Source: Bipolaris cookei
Taxonomy: Eukaryota; Ascomycota; Dothideomycetes; Pleosporales; Pleosporaceae
DNA: 64,000 bases
NCBI GenBank assembly: GCA_002286855.1
Contig: NRSV01000003.1
Location: 235,159 to 299,158, forward strand
Reading direction: 5' to 3'
This document shows positions 11,299 through 21,973 of this stretch, one piece after another (position 1 is the first letter of the stretch; every line of letters starts with the position of its first letter). Position numbers and translations under genes: made by a program. The notes under the pieces were generated by a model. The model was given only the letters and a program-made list of their open reading frames with translations. It was not told the origin of the DNA and ran no database searches.

Positions 11299-13336
11299 TT
11301 AGCCTTCGGAACCTAGATTCCACTGCACTCTGCCGCGCCCAGGAACTGCCAACTGACCGACAGGCACTGGCTTGGGATGCTGAATAACATCGCTGTTCGT
11401 CCTGGCAATCATCTGTGTCATCGGCTTTGGTGTATTCGTAGGGAACGTTGTCTCGCTGCCACCCCTGGGGAGCCTCGGTTTCTGAATATAGTGAGGCGAG
11501 CTAGGTGCATTAAAGCCATTGACAAAGGGAAGTTGAGAAGGTATTGGGTGTGGATGTTGTAGTTGTTGCGGTAGCTGCATAGATTGCGGTGAGCCGTGAG
11601 CGTGATCAAAGAACATACTATGGCTTGTAAGTATGCTAATACCAGGTACAGAATTAATAAAAAGGTCAAAGCATATTAGGGATAATCTTACTCTTGCGGT
11701 TGAGCACTTCCTCTCTGACTCGTCTGCGCACTGCTGGTCACGCTACCACTTCCCGTTCCACCTACTGTGCTGCCGCACGCACTGCCATACATCGCCGCAT
11801 GTTGTGACTGTGGGGTAGCGGGAAGCCATCCACTGCTTGTGATACCCTCGACATCCATAAGGCGTTGAAGCAAGTCTTCGGTGATTACAAGCAAATGTTC
11901 CAAAGCAGCAAGACGAGAGGCTTCCTTTGCAGAACAGCAGTGAATATATGATTTACTGGATGGATTGTGCTCGACGATGCACGCCCCAACTCTTCTTGAG
12001 GAAGTTGGAGCGAAGCTTATTACGTCTAAACATCGATTCGGTCCATAGATCGCGCGCGCGTTCGCTACGACAAGTCAGTTTTTTGTCACCAGCATTGAAC
12101 AACATACGTACCGAGTACTCTTGTCCGGATGCTTTCCAGGGCATACTCCGAGTCCTTGTCCTCCATGCGATGCAATATTTGGCTCGCTGTCCGCTCCAAT
12201 GATAAATTGTCGTAACTGCTGCTTTTGCCGTGCTTCATGTCCTTGAACGTCTCGATCATCTGAGTTAGTCCGTTCCAATATCAGTATTCGGCGGAGATTT
12301 GACCTTCTGGATCTGTTGGACTGTTCAGATCTTGAAGACGCCACAGATTCGGAAATATTTATACGTCCAAGCGGTCCAAACTTTTCAAAGGATTCTAGTT
12401 CTTTGGCAAAGTTCTTCCACGAAGGAGTTCTTGAGAGGTCTTTCTCAGAATTTGTACGACTTATGTATGGTGAGCTTCCAGCTGACCTCGAGCCGTCGAG
12501 TTGTCGCGAACTCCTACGCCGCTGAAGGCGGAGTTGATTTAAACGCTCTTCGTAATCTACGGCTTCCTTTAGACGTTGCTCTTTTCTGACAATGTAAATG
12601 TCTTGTACAGAACCGTGCCTAGTGAGACGATGGGGGTTTTTGGTATGCCAGGGATTGAGCTGTGGTCCCAATGCAACTCTTTCAGCAAGTGTCGGCGGTG
12701 GCGTGGGCTGAGAATACCTTCTAATACGGGTGGAGTGCTGCGACGTTCCCGATATGCTCGAGCTCAATGACCTTGGTTTAGGATCGGAGCCCGCAGGATC
12801 AGCCCTGATTCGGCCAGGCCTCGCGTATGATGGATCCAGGATGTCCGCTTCCTTGATAGTATTAAATGAAAAGCTTTGCTGATATTGTTCCTGCCAATAC
12901 TGTGCACGTAGCCCGTATATACAATAAGTAAATGGAAACGTTGTGACGACTGCGAGATGCACCTGCGACTGTATTAGCAATCTGATAACACATATACTTG
13001 ATTTTTGAATCTTTGATCAGGACCAGGAAGATATACTCAACGCAAAAGTGGCCGCAGAGCCAATGAGGCTCGCATCAAAGTATGGCGTTGTGTTGTGGTG
13101 AGCCGAAGCAGTCCCAGACAAGAACCGGATGGCGGGCCCGTAGCTTTGGTAGTAGAAGTATGGTATTGGTGAGAGTTGCCAAAGGATGAAGAGGTGAGAT
13201 GAAGAAGCTGTATGAGGAAGTGTAGCAAAACAATGATAGCGTCAACAGTGCTCAAGTAGGACGTTATTGAGCAGCCATCTAGTAGTATCGATGAGCAGCA
13301 AGCGATGGGGTGAGGAGGAGAGAGAAGGTTGAGCAT
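11299..13336 (-). CDS. hypothetical membrane protein with long basic, Ser/Arg-rich cytosolic region
   Basis: I do not recognise the family. Exons supported on the minus strand: an upstream exon ending at 13042, then 12981-12112, 12064-11983, 11924-11692 and 11617-11299; phases agree at every junction. The upstream exon encodes hydrophobic stretches (FILWQLSPIPYFYYQ, then DASLIGSAATFA). The last of these joins to LLIQSQVHLAVVTTFPFTYCIYGL, so about two membrane helices are near the N-terminus. A long hydrophilic part follows, rich in Ser, Arg and Gln, with a charged helical patch (VRKEQRLKEAVDYEERLNQL) and a Pro/Gln-rich tail. The start codon and first splice site are unresolved: the frame is open only from about 13218 and lacks a Met, so a further 5' exon is needed. 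Two splice donors are weak (GTTGAG, GTGCAT). Confidence 0.6.
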
Positions 13337-14044
13337 GATGCAATATTTTTTGTCATGGCAGCGGCAAGAAGTGTCGACTGGAAACTACCGCCCGAAGCGA
13401 TTGCACGAAACAGCAATAGTAGTCAGTATGAACGGTATTGACGACCACGGGTTTCTACAACAATGGGTATTTTGTAGTCTATCTATCACTTGCATTTCAT
13501 GGCTGCGCTATTGCATGACTTCCGTATCATCTTAGCTGCTTGTTAAGGCACATCAAGAAGATCGAGTGTCGGCATGTATCTGATGCTTTGAGAATGGTAT
13601 AGTATCAACATGCTCGCTATCACCATCTCTGCAAAGTACACATCATATGACAACAATCCATTCCAACATCACTCCATGTATGCCCCCTTCCGATGCAGTC
13701 AAATATGGTCATGGAAACAAATAAATCAAAGGCTATCTTAGCAACTGTAACGACAAACCCCACTTTATCTCATCAATGGTATCCTTTCCTTCCATATCCC
13801 TCTCTTCCATGCAAATGCCAACACACAAACGCTTGAAGTACAATTATGCTCTTTTGATATTTACTCCATCCCACACCAGATATATTGCATCCCTATTGTT
13901 TCAATAGTAAACCTACCTACATAAGCGCTATGAACGTGATCGACTTGACTCTGACCTGAAGGAGCGTCTCGTCGACCACTTTACCTCGAGCATGCGCTCA
14001 ATCGATACTTTCGAACAGTACAGCAATGGTCCAGTGCCCAGCCG
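13337..14044. other. intergenic, MTR10 3' flank and upstream of hypothetical gene
   Basis: May contain the missing 5' exon of the preceding hypothetical gene. No other feature can be supported. Confidence 0.4.
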
Positions 14045-17000
14045 CTAACCAGAGAATCTAAACCGCGAAGCCTCCAGCCTACCGAGGCCCTCTCGGGGAG
14101 CCACGTTTCTCCGACGATAGCTAGTCGTAAAGTCCTGTAGAATCGTCCTAATCATCCTAACATCGCCTGTCTGGATGCGTTGGCGAATATTGTTGAGGAA
14201 GCGCTCGCTTTCTTGAGGTGTGATGCTACCCTGTGGTAACATAGCCACGGTGCTCGCAACCCACTGTGCAACCTGTTCAGGCATGAGCTCAAACAGGTCT
14301 AGAAGCACACCAGACGAGTCGGCAAAACAACCTTCGGGGAAGCTGTACATCATGCCCGTCATGATACGCTGGACAAGTTGGACGCCGGCACCCAAAATAA
14401 GCTGTTTAACGCGATCCCGTATTTGTTCTGGAACTTCGTGACGCGTGTTATCAAATGTGGACGACGGGGACGAATTGCGACCATAACCGAGGAAATCGCG
14501 CAGGAAGTGCAGCACTGCAATGATAGGATCCTCTTTGAGTAGTGTGAGAGAGCTGCAGGCTGCAAGAAGTATCGTTTCCATGAGCGGGGATATGATAGAC
14601 TCAGACGGGAAGTAGAGTGCCATATCAGCTGCGAGACGGAAGTAGTCCTCAATGAGATCAGGGAGCTCTTCGGGTGGCAGGTCACTGAGTATCCTTAGGA
14701 AAGTCTTTGCTTGCTGCTCATAGAACTGGTAGACATCGTTTGCCAGACCTGCATCAACAGTCTCCACACCTTGCGAGAATTCACGCACTATCGATGCCGT
14801 GGCCCAGAGGAAACATCCCTGCCTCGATTTATCGAAGCCTTCAATCAGTTTTGTGGCAAGAGCCGGTAGGAGTGGTCGCATTGCCGTCTGGTAAGAAAGT
14901 ACCATGTATCGCCAGCACCTGCATACACGCTCGAGGATCGGTATGCTTGTGTGGAAATGACTGATCATGTTTGCAAGGGTGGGGAAAATCTGTTCGCAGT
15001 ATTTGACGGCTGGATGCTCTTGACCTGGTGGTATCTCTGGCCTCACCATTTCAAAGAATATCGTGAGGAGGTTGATCTTGTCTGCAATGAGTTTCTGGTC
15101 TGGCTCATCCTTTGCTTGTTGTGCAAGCTCAATCAAGTGCGCCATGACAGGGTCAAGATATAGCTTGAGTGTTGCTAGAAGCTGATCGTTGGGAACCTTG
15201 GCAACAACAGAGGCGACACCTTCTGTAATCTCTTCTTGACTGCTGATAGGTAGCTTGTTCAAGTTCTTTGCGTAAAACTGTTGCAGCGGGCCAACATAGT
15301 GAACCAACAAACTCGCGCAATCGTTGCAAAAGAACTTAAATGACAGCGCAGCAGCTCGGATGACATCCTTGGTTGAATGGTCAAAGGCTGCCATGATGTA
15401 GTCCAATTGCATCTGTAGTGTGTCAGGGTGCTGAGCCGTCCACTCTGTGTACCTTCCTAGAGCCATCACAGCTTGGAATCGTAACTTGTTGTGGTCGGGT
15501 ATGCCTGCGATGAGTGGAATCAGTCGTGGAAGCATAATATTTTCATCTGGAGGCACCATGCGGCCCATGGCTCTAACCGCGAACAAAGGCGCTTCCAATT
15601 TCTGCCACTCTGGCACACTGTTCGGTCCAGCTTGAGCCCCGTATGTTTGGACCCATCGCTGAATGAGATCATAAGGTTTTTGAAGGCATTCAACGACACC
15701 CATGACCTCACAACAATCCTTGAGAACATCACCCATTTGGTGTCGAAACTCGCGGAACTTTTCTTCTTGTTCGCGATCGCCCTCAAACAAGTCCTTGTCA
15801 TCACCACTCCCACCCTCAGGCTTAGGAAATTGAAGATGGTTTATCATGATGTCGACAAGTTTGGAGTAAATATCTAGGCACTGGTTGCGGGCTTCGGTGT
15901 ATTTCTCCAGTGTCAGGTATTGCTTGAGGTCATACCAGAACTTGAAGGTATGGGAGATGGCATCCCTTTCCTTGTCTAGTGCGGCTATGGCAAGTATTGC
16001 TTCGACCAATGCACGGAAATCGGTCGGTAGACGCGCGATGAGGATGACCCAAGACTCTCCAGCTTCGGCAAATATTCTTGCAACGCCCTTGAACTTTTCA
16101 GAATCCTCCTCTTGTGCCGCCTCGGCGAGCTTCGTTTGGAGGTTGATGACTTGGGGATAGAGGATCATTATGGAACTGAGAGTCTCATCGACGTCTCTCG
16201 TCTCTGCAAGGAGGGCGCTCAGACATTCTACCGCAGCTTCAAAAGGATCTTCTTGCGAGAGGCCGTCAAAGATGATCTTGAGTAAGGGAGAGTTGATGAT
16301 GGCGTCCAATGGAATTTCGCGTATCCAGGAGGTGATGCAGTGGAGTAATTGGGGGTTTTGAGCGGCCGCAGCTATGAATTGTCAGTGGGAGTGGGCTGGA
16401 ACACGGGCAAATTGACATACGTGAAGAGGTTCCGTATCGTACGAGGAGTTCCAGGGCTTGCTGGGCGTTGTCTTCAATCAACTCGGCCGTCCTCATAGTC
16501 AACTCGTGTTCCTGACCACCACACATTAGACTACAACTCTGCTATCATGTGTCGGCACCGCGGGGAATTGCCGTAGGCTGCAAATGGGGCGCGGCTCGCT
16601 CGGACGTACTGTGAGTGCGATCTTACGTCCATGTGTGACTTCTTCGGGGAGAACGCGGAGAAAGTCGAGGACGCAAGGTAAGGTTGCAGGGTCGGAGCCG
16701 AGTGAGTTTACGATATCTTTGAGGACATCCTTCCACTCGGTCATCTGTATTGCGAGATTTGCCAGACACACGCATAGCTGCAAGCGTATCGGCTTTGGTC
16801 CAGCGTGGAATATGGCCAAGTTTCTCATGATAGAAGCTCGCAGCTCGGCAAGTTGAGCGCGGGGCACTTGGTGCAAGTCATAGACAATCTGCCGACTGTT
16901 AGGAAGGCGCTTTGATGAGCAAAACATTAGCTTACCTTGCCCTTGAGCGTTGTGGCAGCGAAAAGCTTGGCTGCTGCATCTGCAGAGTTGGACTCGAGCA

Positions 17001-17199
17001 TAGCTAGTGTGGTTGTCCATGCCTCTTCCTGCGCGCCAGTCAGCCACCTGTGCCCCTACGACGCACCTGTACATACCGACTTCTGAAATTGCTCTAGAAA
17101 CTGATGTGCCTGCTCTTTCTGTGCGCGATCCGCCGATGATGCCATGGTATTGTGTGCCGCCAACACCGGGTCGAACACCTGCTGTCCGTTGGCAGCCAT
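14045..17199 (-). CDS. MTR10: importin-beta family nuclear import receptor, Mtr10/transportin-SR type
   Basis: Karyopherin that imports SR-like and mRNA-binding proteins into the nucleus and has roles in tRNA traffic. Five exons on the minus strand: 17199-17077, 17028-16936, 16888-16610, 16511-16421 and 16371-14045; 970 residues, the normal length. The protein is all helical HEAT-type repeats. The N-terminal importin region has SSADRAQKEQAHQFLEQFQ and EEAWTTTLAMLES, the start of the Ran-binding part. An exportin-1-like segment (LRASIMRNLAIFHAGPKPI, LANLAIQMTEWKDVL) follows. The long last exon carries the cargo-binding arch, for example YDLIQRWVQTYG and CNDCASLLVHYVGPLQQFY. It is divergent from SME1 with 402 bp between start codons. 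Confidence 0.92.
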
Positions 17200-17601
17200 G
17201 GTGAGAGTGATTGAGGGGGTGGTGATGGTGATGGTGGGGAAATAGATGCGGATACTGCTCTGAAAGAGGCGGCGGGGCGGAGTTATATTGCGCGCATGCA
17301 CTGGGGTTGTGACGGAGGCCGGCAGACAAAAGGTGCGGGCGGCGAGGATGCGGCGAGGGTGGTTGTGGTGGTTGCCAGCGTAGTGGGGTGGTGAGTTTGC
17401 TCAGGCATGGGCAGTTGCGTTTGGTCGCGCATAGGCAGTCAAAGATCCCCACGTTAGCGCCAAGAGCCGTGACCGCTCGCTCCCTCGCGCCAGAAATGTT
17501 GCATCGACTACACTTCATCTCCACCAGCTACCGCCCACCCTGCAACCAGGCGCCGACTCTAGAAACGCCAAAACCCAGATACAAGTAACTCGAATTACAA
17601 T
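17200..17601. promoter_or_regulatory. shared promoter region of MTR10 and SME1
   Basis: 402 bp between divergent start codons, with a CA/TG-rich stretch near 17210-17240 on the MTR10 side. No named binding site is assigned. Confidence 0.45.
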
Positions 17602-18034
17602 ATGACTGGACGTGGAGGTCGGTATGTCCCGTCATTGGGCGAAAACCATAGCTAACGTGTATAGGCCGCGGCGGAGGAAAAGGTACGACAGCTACCACAT
17701 GCTTACGCAGCAGCACTAACTGACGAGCGCGCAGTCCTCCTTCCTCCCATCAACTTCATCTTCAAGCTTCTACAATCACGAGCGACCATATCAGTCTGGC
17801 TATACGAGAACCTGGGCATGCGCATCGAGGGAAAACTGAGGGTACCACGGCCGCTTGCTATCTACGTCCAAGCAGCTAACGTCTGAATAGGGCTTCGACG
17901 AGTTCATGAACCTCGTCATTGACGACGCCATTGAAGTCACGCTTGCGAAGAAGGACGCGCCCGAAGAGAGGCGCAAGGTCGGCCAGATTCTGTTGAAAGG
18001 AGACAACATTTCCCTAATCCAGCAACTTCAATAA
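17602..18034 (+). CDS. SME1: small nuclear ribonucleoprotein SmE
   Basis: Core Sm-ring protein of spliceosomal snRNPs. It was found only by splicing by eye because every exon is short. Exons: 17602-17617, 17665-17682, 17735-17841 and 17891-18034; 94 residues, typical of SmE. The N-terminus is a Gly/Arg/Lys leader (MTGRGG...GGGK). Sm motif 1 follows in [16 protein letters not shown] and [17 protein letters not shown], and Sm motif 2 is in [15 protein letters not shown] and [12 protein letters not shown]. The first intron must start at GTCGGT (17618): the stronger-looking GTATGT four bases later would put the Sm domain out of frame, given the fixed donor of intron 2. The gene ends 126 bp from FAU1, tail to tail. 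Confidence 0.92.
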
Positions 18035-18160
18035 GCGCCAGCGACGGACACGTTTCTCCTGTGGTTGTAGGATCGTACACATTAGAGAGCGCATGCATTA
18101 CAGGACTGTGGGAAGGAGCGGACAAGCACGGTTTTGTTTACCAAACTTGATGGGAGAAGC

Positions 18161-18955
18161 TCAAGCCCCTGCGCGACGGAGCTCGCCAGCGCCGGTGATT
18201 AAGGCGTCGAGGCGGAAATCGGAAGAGTCCATGGGAACTGACTCATTTGGCGGAAGGAGCTGCTCGGTCAAGGCAAGACCAACTTTGACGTGGTCAGTTA
18301 GCCCTCCACATACAGAATACCAGTAGTTCTTACCGCGAAAAGGCATGCGCGATATGTGGTGACAGCGGGTCAAGAAGAAGTCGTAGAAGCCCTTGCCGTG
18401 ACCAAGGCGGCCGAACTGCACGTCAAAGGCCATGCCGGGCATGACGATCAGATCAATGCCGTCTTTGATGTCGTCAGTCTTGCCTTTTGTGACACCAGTA
18501 CCGCCAAAGCAATTGGCACGTGATGAAACGGACTCTTTGCTTGGGGTAGGAATGCCCCATTTGTCGGGTTTGAGGGAGTCAAAGTCAGTCATTGAGTGCA
18601 GTTCGAGCATGTCCATGATGGACTTTGGTTGGCCTTGGTCGGGCGTGTCCAGAGTGTATGTGTATGGAATGAAGACCTTCTTGCCGTCTCCAAGGGCATT
18701 GCGCACAATATCGGTTGTGGAGATTTCTCCTCCCGGCATGGATAGATAGATACTGATCCTACGGGCCGCCTGGTACTCCGGCATGGCTAGTAGAGTGGCA
18801 GTGGCATTGGCCGCTGGATGGCGTCAGAAGAGCGACATGCAACCATCGTATCGTGACGTACTTTGCGAAGCAGCGGCCGCATCAGGCAGCTGGCTGAGAA
18901 TAGCCCGTATCTTTTTCCTCAACTCCTTCTTGACTGCTGCCAGTGACCCCGCCAT
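18161..18955 (-). CDS. FAU1: 5-formyltetrahydrofolate cyclo-ligase
   Basis: ATP-dependent enzyme returning 5-formyl-THF to 5,10-methenyl-THF in one-carbon metabolism. Exons on the minus strand: 18955-18862, 18813-18334 and 18282-18161; 231 residues. The N-terminal AAVKKELRKKIRAIL helix, LLAMPEYQAARRISIYLSMP, DLIVMPGMAFD and the nucleotide-binding GHGKGFYD motif are all typical. The 51-nt intron after MPFR has a good donor (GTAAGA) and a CTAAC branch site. Its removal gives VGLALTEQLLPP, the expected continuation. Because 51 is divisible by three and the intron has no stop, retention would add 17 residues in frame. It is divergent from ROT1. Confidence 0.94.
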
Positions 18956-19426
18956 GGCGTATGTACCTAGTGCCCGTTTAATGGCTAATGTCACGGCGTT
19001 TCAGAATCAGAGCCGTTGCGCGACGGCCAAGTCGAGGCTGGGGCGACCGCAACTCCCGAGCAGCAATGGGCGGCTAAAGTAGTGCCGGGCTCGGTGAATA
19101 GCAACTGTGCTGTTGGACAAGCGCAGTCTGGTAACAATAATATTGGAGAGAACTGTCCGGATGCGGGTGCGGGCAATGGTGGTCGGCCTTGCCCACGGCA
19201 CGCCGATGATCTGCAAGTAGCCGCGTTATCCTTGTCCATTCGTCCCAAGCAAAGGAGGCGGCGACACACTCAACATGCGCAACTCACCACACTCCTCCCT
19301 CCCCTCGACACCCACCCACCAACCATCCTCCGTAACTACACACATACATACCTACACCCGCACGCTCGCTTTCTCTCGTCTTCGCTAGGTCGCCCACATT
19401 CGTTCAGATACAACACACTCGCAACC
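18956..19426. promoter_or_regulatory. shared promoter region of FAU1 and ROT1
   Basis: 471 bp between divergent starts. The ROT1 side ends in a C- and CA-rich leader (about 19260-19420), a composition often seen in fungal 5' UTRs. An open frame across this region is most likely spurious. Confidence 0.45.
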
Positions 19427-20342
19427 ATGGTTTCGAGATTAGCAGCCCTGGTCCTTTCCGGAGTCGCAATGCTGCATGCGCAGGCCCAGACGGCCGTCGG
19501 GGCAGCGGATCTCGTAGGCACGTGGACAAGCAAGTCAAACTCAACCATGACTGGTCCTGTATGACTTCCGTATTGCGATATCTGCGGGAAGATCGAGGCT
19601 AATTGCTGACACAGGGCTTCTATAACCCCGTCGAGGAGAAATTCACCGAGCCGAAGCACACAGGCATCAGCTACTCCTTCACAGCTGACGGATTCTACGA
19701 GGAGGCTTACTATCGCGCAATCGCAAATCGTACGTAGCCCTGCAATCGCGCGCGCATCGCGGCCAGCGTACTAACAGCGTCGACAGCCCAGGATCCCAGC
19801 TGCCCCAAAGGCATAATCCAATGGCAGCACGGCAGCTACGAGAAGCTCAGCAACGGCTCGCTCATCCTCAATCCCATCAAGGTCGACGGCCGGCAATTGC
19901 TCTCTGATCCATGCCGATACAAATACGCCACCTACACTCGCTATAACACTACTGAATTGTTTGATGTACGTATTCTCCATGATTGATTGTCACCACTGTT
20001 TTGACGCCTATCGCGCATCGATTGCTGACGTGCACTCAGCACTATGAGTACGTTGCGTCAGACGCTTACGCCAAGATGCCGCGCATCACTCTCTACAAAG
20101 CCGACGGCGCTCCCATGATGCCCATGTACCTCGCCATGGCCCAGCCCCAAATGCTGCCAACCACGACACTCAACCCCCTCGTCACCCAAACCGCCGCACC
20201 AAAGAATTCGAAGCGAGGTGAGCTCCCCTTGAACCACGAGATTATCTACAAGAGGACACCCGGCGCTGCAAGGTCAGACCAATGGTGGTGGTTCGGTGTC
20301 TTCATGACTGCTAGCGGAAGTTTGCTCTACTACTTCTTCTAA
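19427..20342 (+). CDS. ROT1: ER membrane chaperone Rot1
   Basis: Essential ER protein assisting glycoprotein folding and beta-1,6-glucan cell-wall synthesis. Exons: 19427-19558, 19615-19729, 19787-19965 and 20040-20342; 242 residues. A signal peptide ([20 protein letters not shown]) is followed by the Rot1 core: [17 protein letters not shown] joined to [17 protein letters not shown], then [29 protein letters not shown] and [10 protein letters not shown]. The luminal part carries NxT/S sites and conserved cysteines. A single C-terminal membrane anchor ([19 protein letters not shown]) ends the protein, as in the family. Introns are 49-74 nt; the second has an ACTAAC branch site. Confidence 0.94.
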
Positions 20343-21973
20343 GCGGTTAGCTGTGGTCTTGGTCGAAATTGTACGATACGAATGCGTGAAATGGAAAATT
20401 GGGCGCGTTTTTTGGGAGTTGCTAGCATCATGATGGAGTTCTTTTGTCACTGGCGAGTTGGTTTTTTTAATTACTTTTGCTGTGCTGGCCTGGGTGATTA
20501 ATTACGATTGTTGTTTTCTTGGATGATGGAACTGCAAGCATTTGTAGAATGAGGCGTTTTTGGCGGCATATATTTTCTCAAATACCAAATGTTGTCTTTG
20601 CGAAAGAAATCTGGTCCACGAGCAAGAGTCTGCGTGAACCAAAGTACGGGAATAGTGCATGAGACGGATTCTAGGGCGCTGTTATTTTATCACCCCGTGC
20701 TATACGAGATGCTTTAATTCTTTTTTTTAACCTGCCTCTAACTTTGCTTTCCACATCTTACTGTGTAAACCTAGATCAAGCAAAAGGTTCATTTCAAACC
20801 TATCCATCTACAAAGCAATATGCCGCCTATCTCATCAGTCCACGCCACGCTCACTCCTAGCCCAACCACCGCAGCAACGACCCCCAGAACAAGCGCGTAA
20901 AACTCGTTTTCTCCCGATGGGGCCGATGCACACGGACCGCATTGCTATACCTACTTCTCCTCTCGTATCTAAAAAGCAAATGCAAATGCAAAGAGAGCGT
21001 AAACACATTGCAAGATCCTAGTCGGGTCACTTCTTCAGTATAGGATTAAGCAACTTCTATCCTTACACTAGACACCCCCGAACGCAAACACCACACAAGC
21101 TTCGTACGTTACGTAGCGGATATAAATTTCTCGGGACTTCAAGCCTAGATTCCATCTTTATTTATTTATTTTTTTGCCCTATTGTAACGTTTGCTTATTC
21201 GTCCTATTTCCTGGGTCCACTGTCGGTGCTTTGCTCGCGTCGGCAAAGGTCTTGGGAAGTGAGCATGGGATATGCTGGTTCTATTCTTTCTTGCTTTTGA
21301 TAGTGGTGACGGGGTGGGTGGCTGGGCGGATGGGTCGGGGGTGGGAAACGGATGCAGAGGTGAGAGTGCGGTGCAACAGGGGTGGATGGAGCGAATACCG
21401 GCTAAGATCCGGTTGGGTAGGTTGGTAGTTTGTTGGGACGATGTTCTTTTTTTGGTCCAATTCGGTTGTCGGTGTGTTGGAGAGAGTGCGAGAAGATGGG
21501 ATGAAAGAAATATTGTGTGTAGCGAGTGTCTAGAGACAAGTCGGTTGTCATGTCGCGGCTCTTGGAAGTATGGGAAGAAACTTTTTCAGTGTTTATGCAT
21601 GGCTGTGCATAGTAAAATACGGGCATGAATATGCAGGGTCGCGTTAAGGTAGCGTTGATCATCGTTACCGTTGTTGTCGTGATCGTTGTGGAGATTCTAA
21701 CGCTCGTGCTACAGACAGCGATCAACTGCATAACAGGCTGCAGTAGTGGCAATGTCGTTTTGTAGGTAAACCTACTTCTCTTACGTTCGCTCTGATCTCT
21801 CCCGTCTAGCGCTGTTGCGTCGTGACTTGGCAACTTGCTGTATCTTTTCCTCCACCGAAGAGGTTACTTCTTCTCTTTTCATAACCGTCCTGTAGCGTGT
21901 TCTGGTTTGCAATTGTTGCATATCCATGACTGACGAGCTGTCCAAATCGCAGTATTTCCAGTTCCATCTCTTC
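20343..21973. other. intergenic, convergent 3' flanks
   Basis: 1.6 kb between ROT1 and the Zn2Cys6 regulator, both ending here. There are T-runs and an AT-rich stretch near 21150-21180. Several open frames (for example 21174-21428) have no protein character I recognise. I see no gene. Confidence 0.5.
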
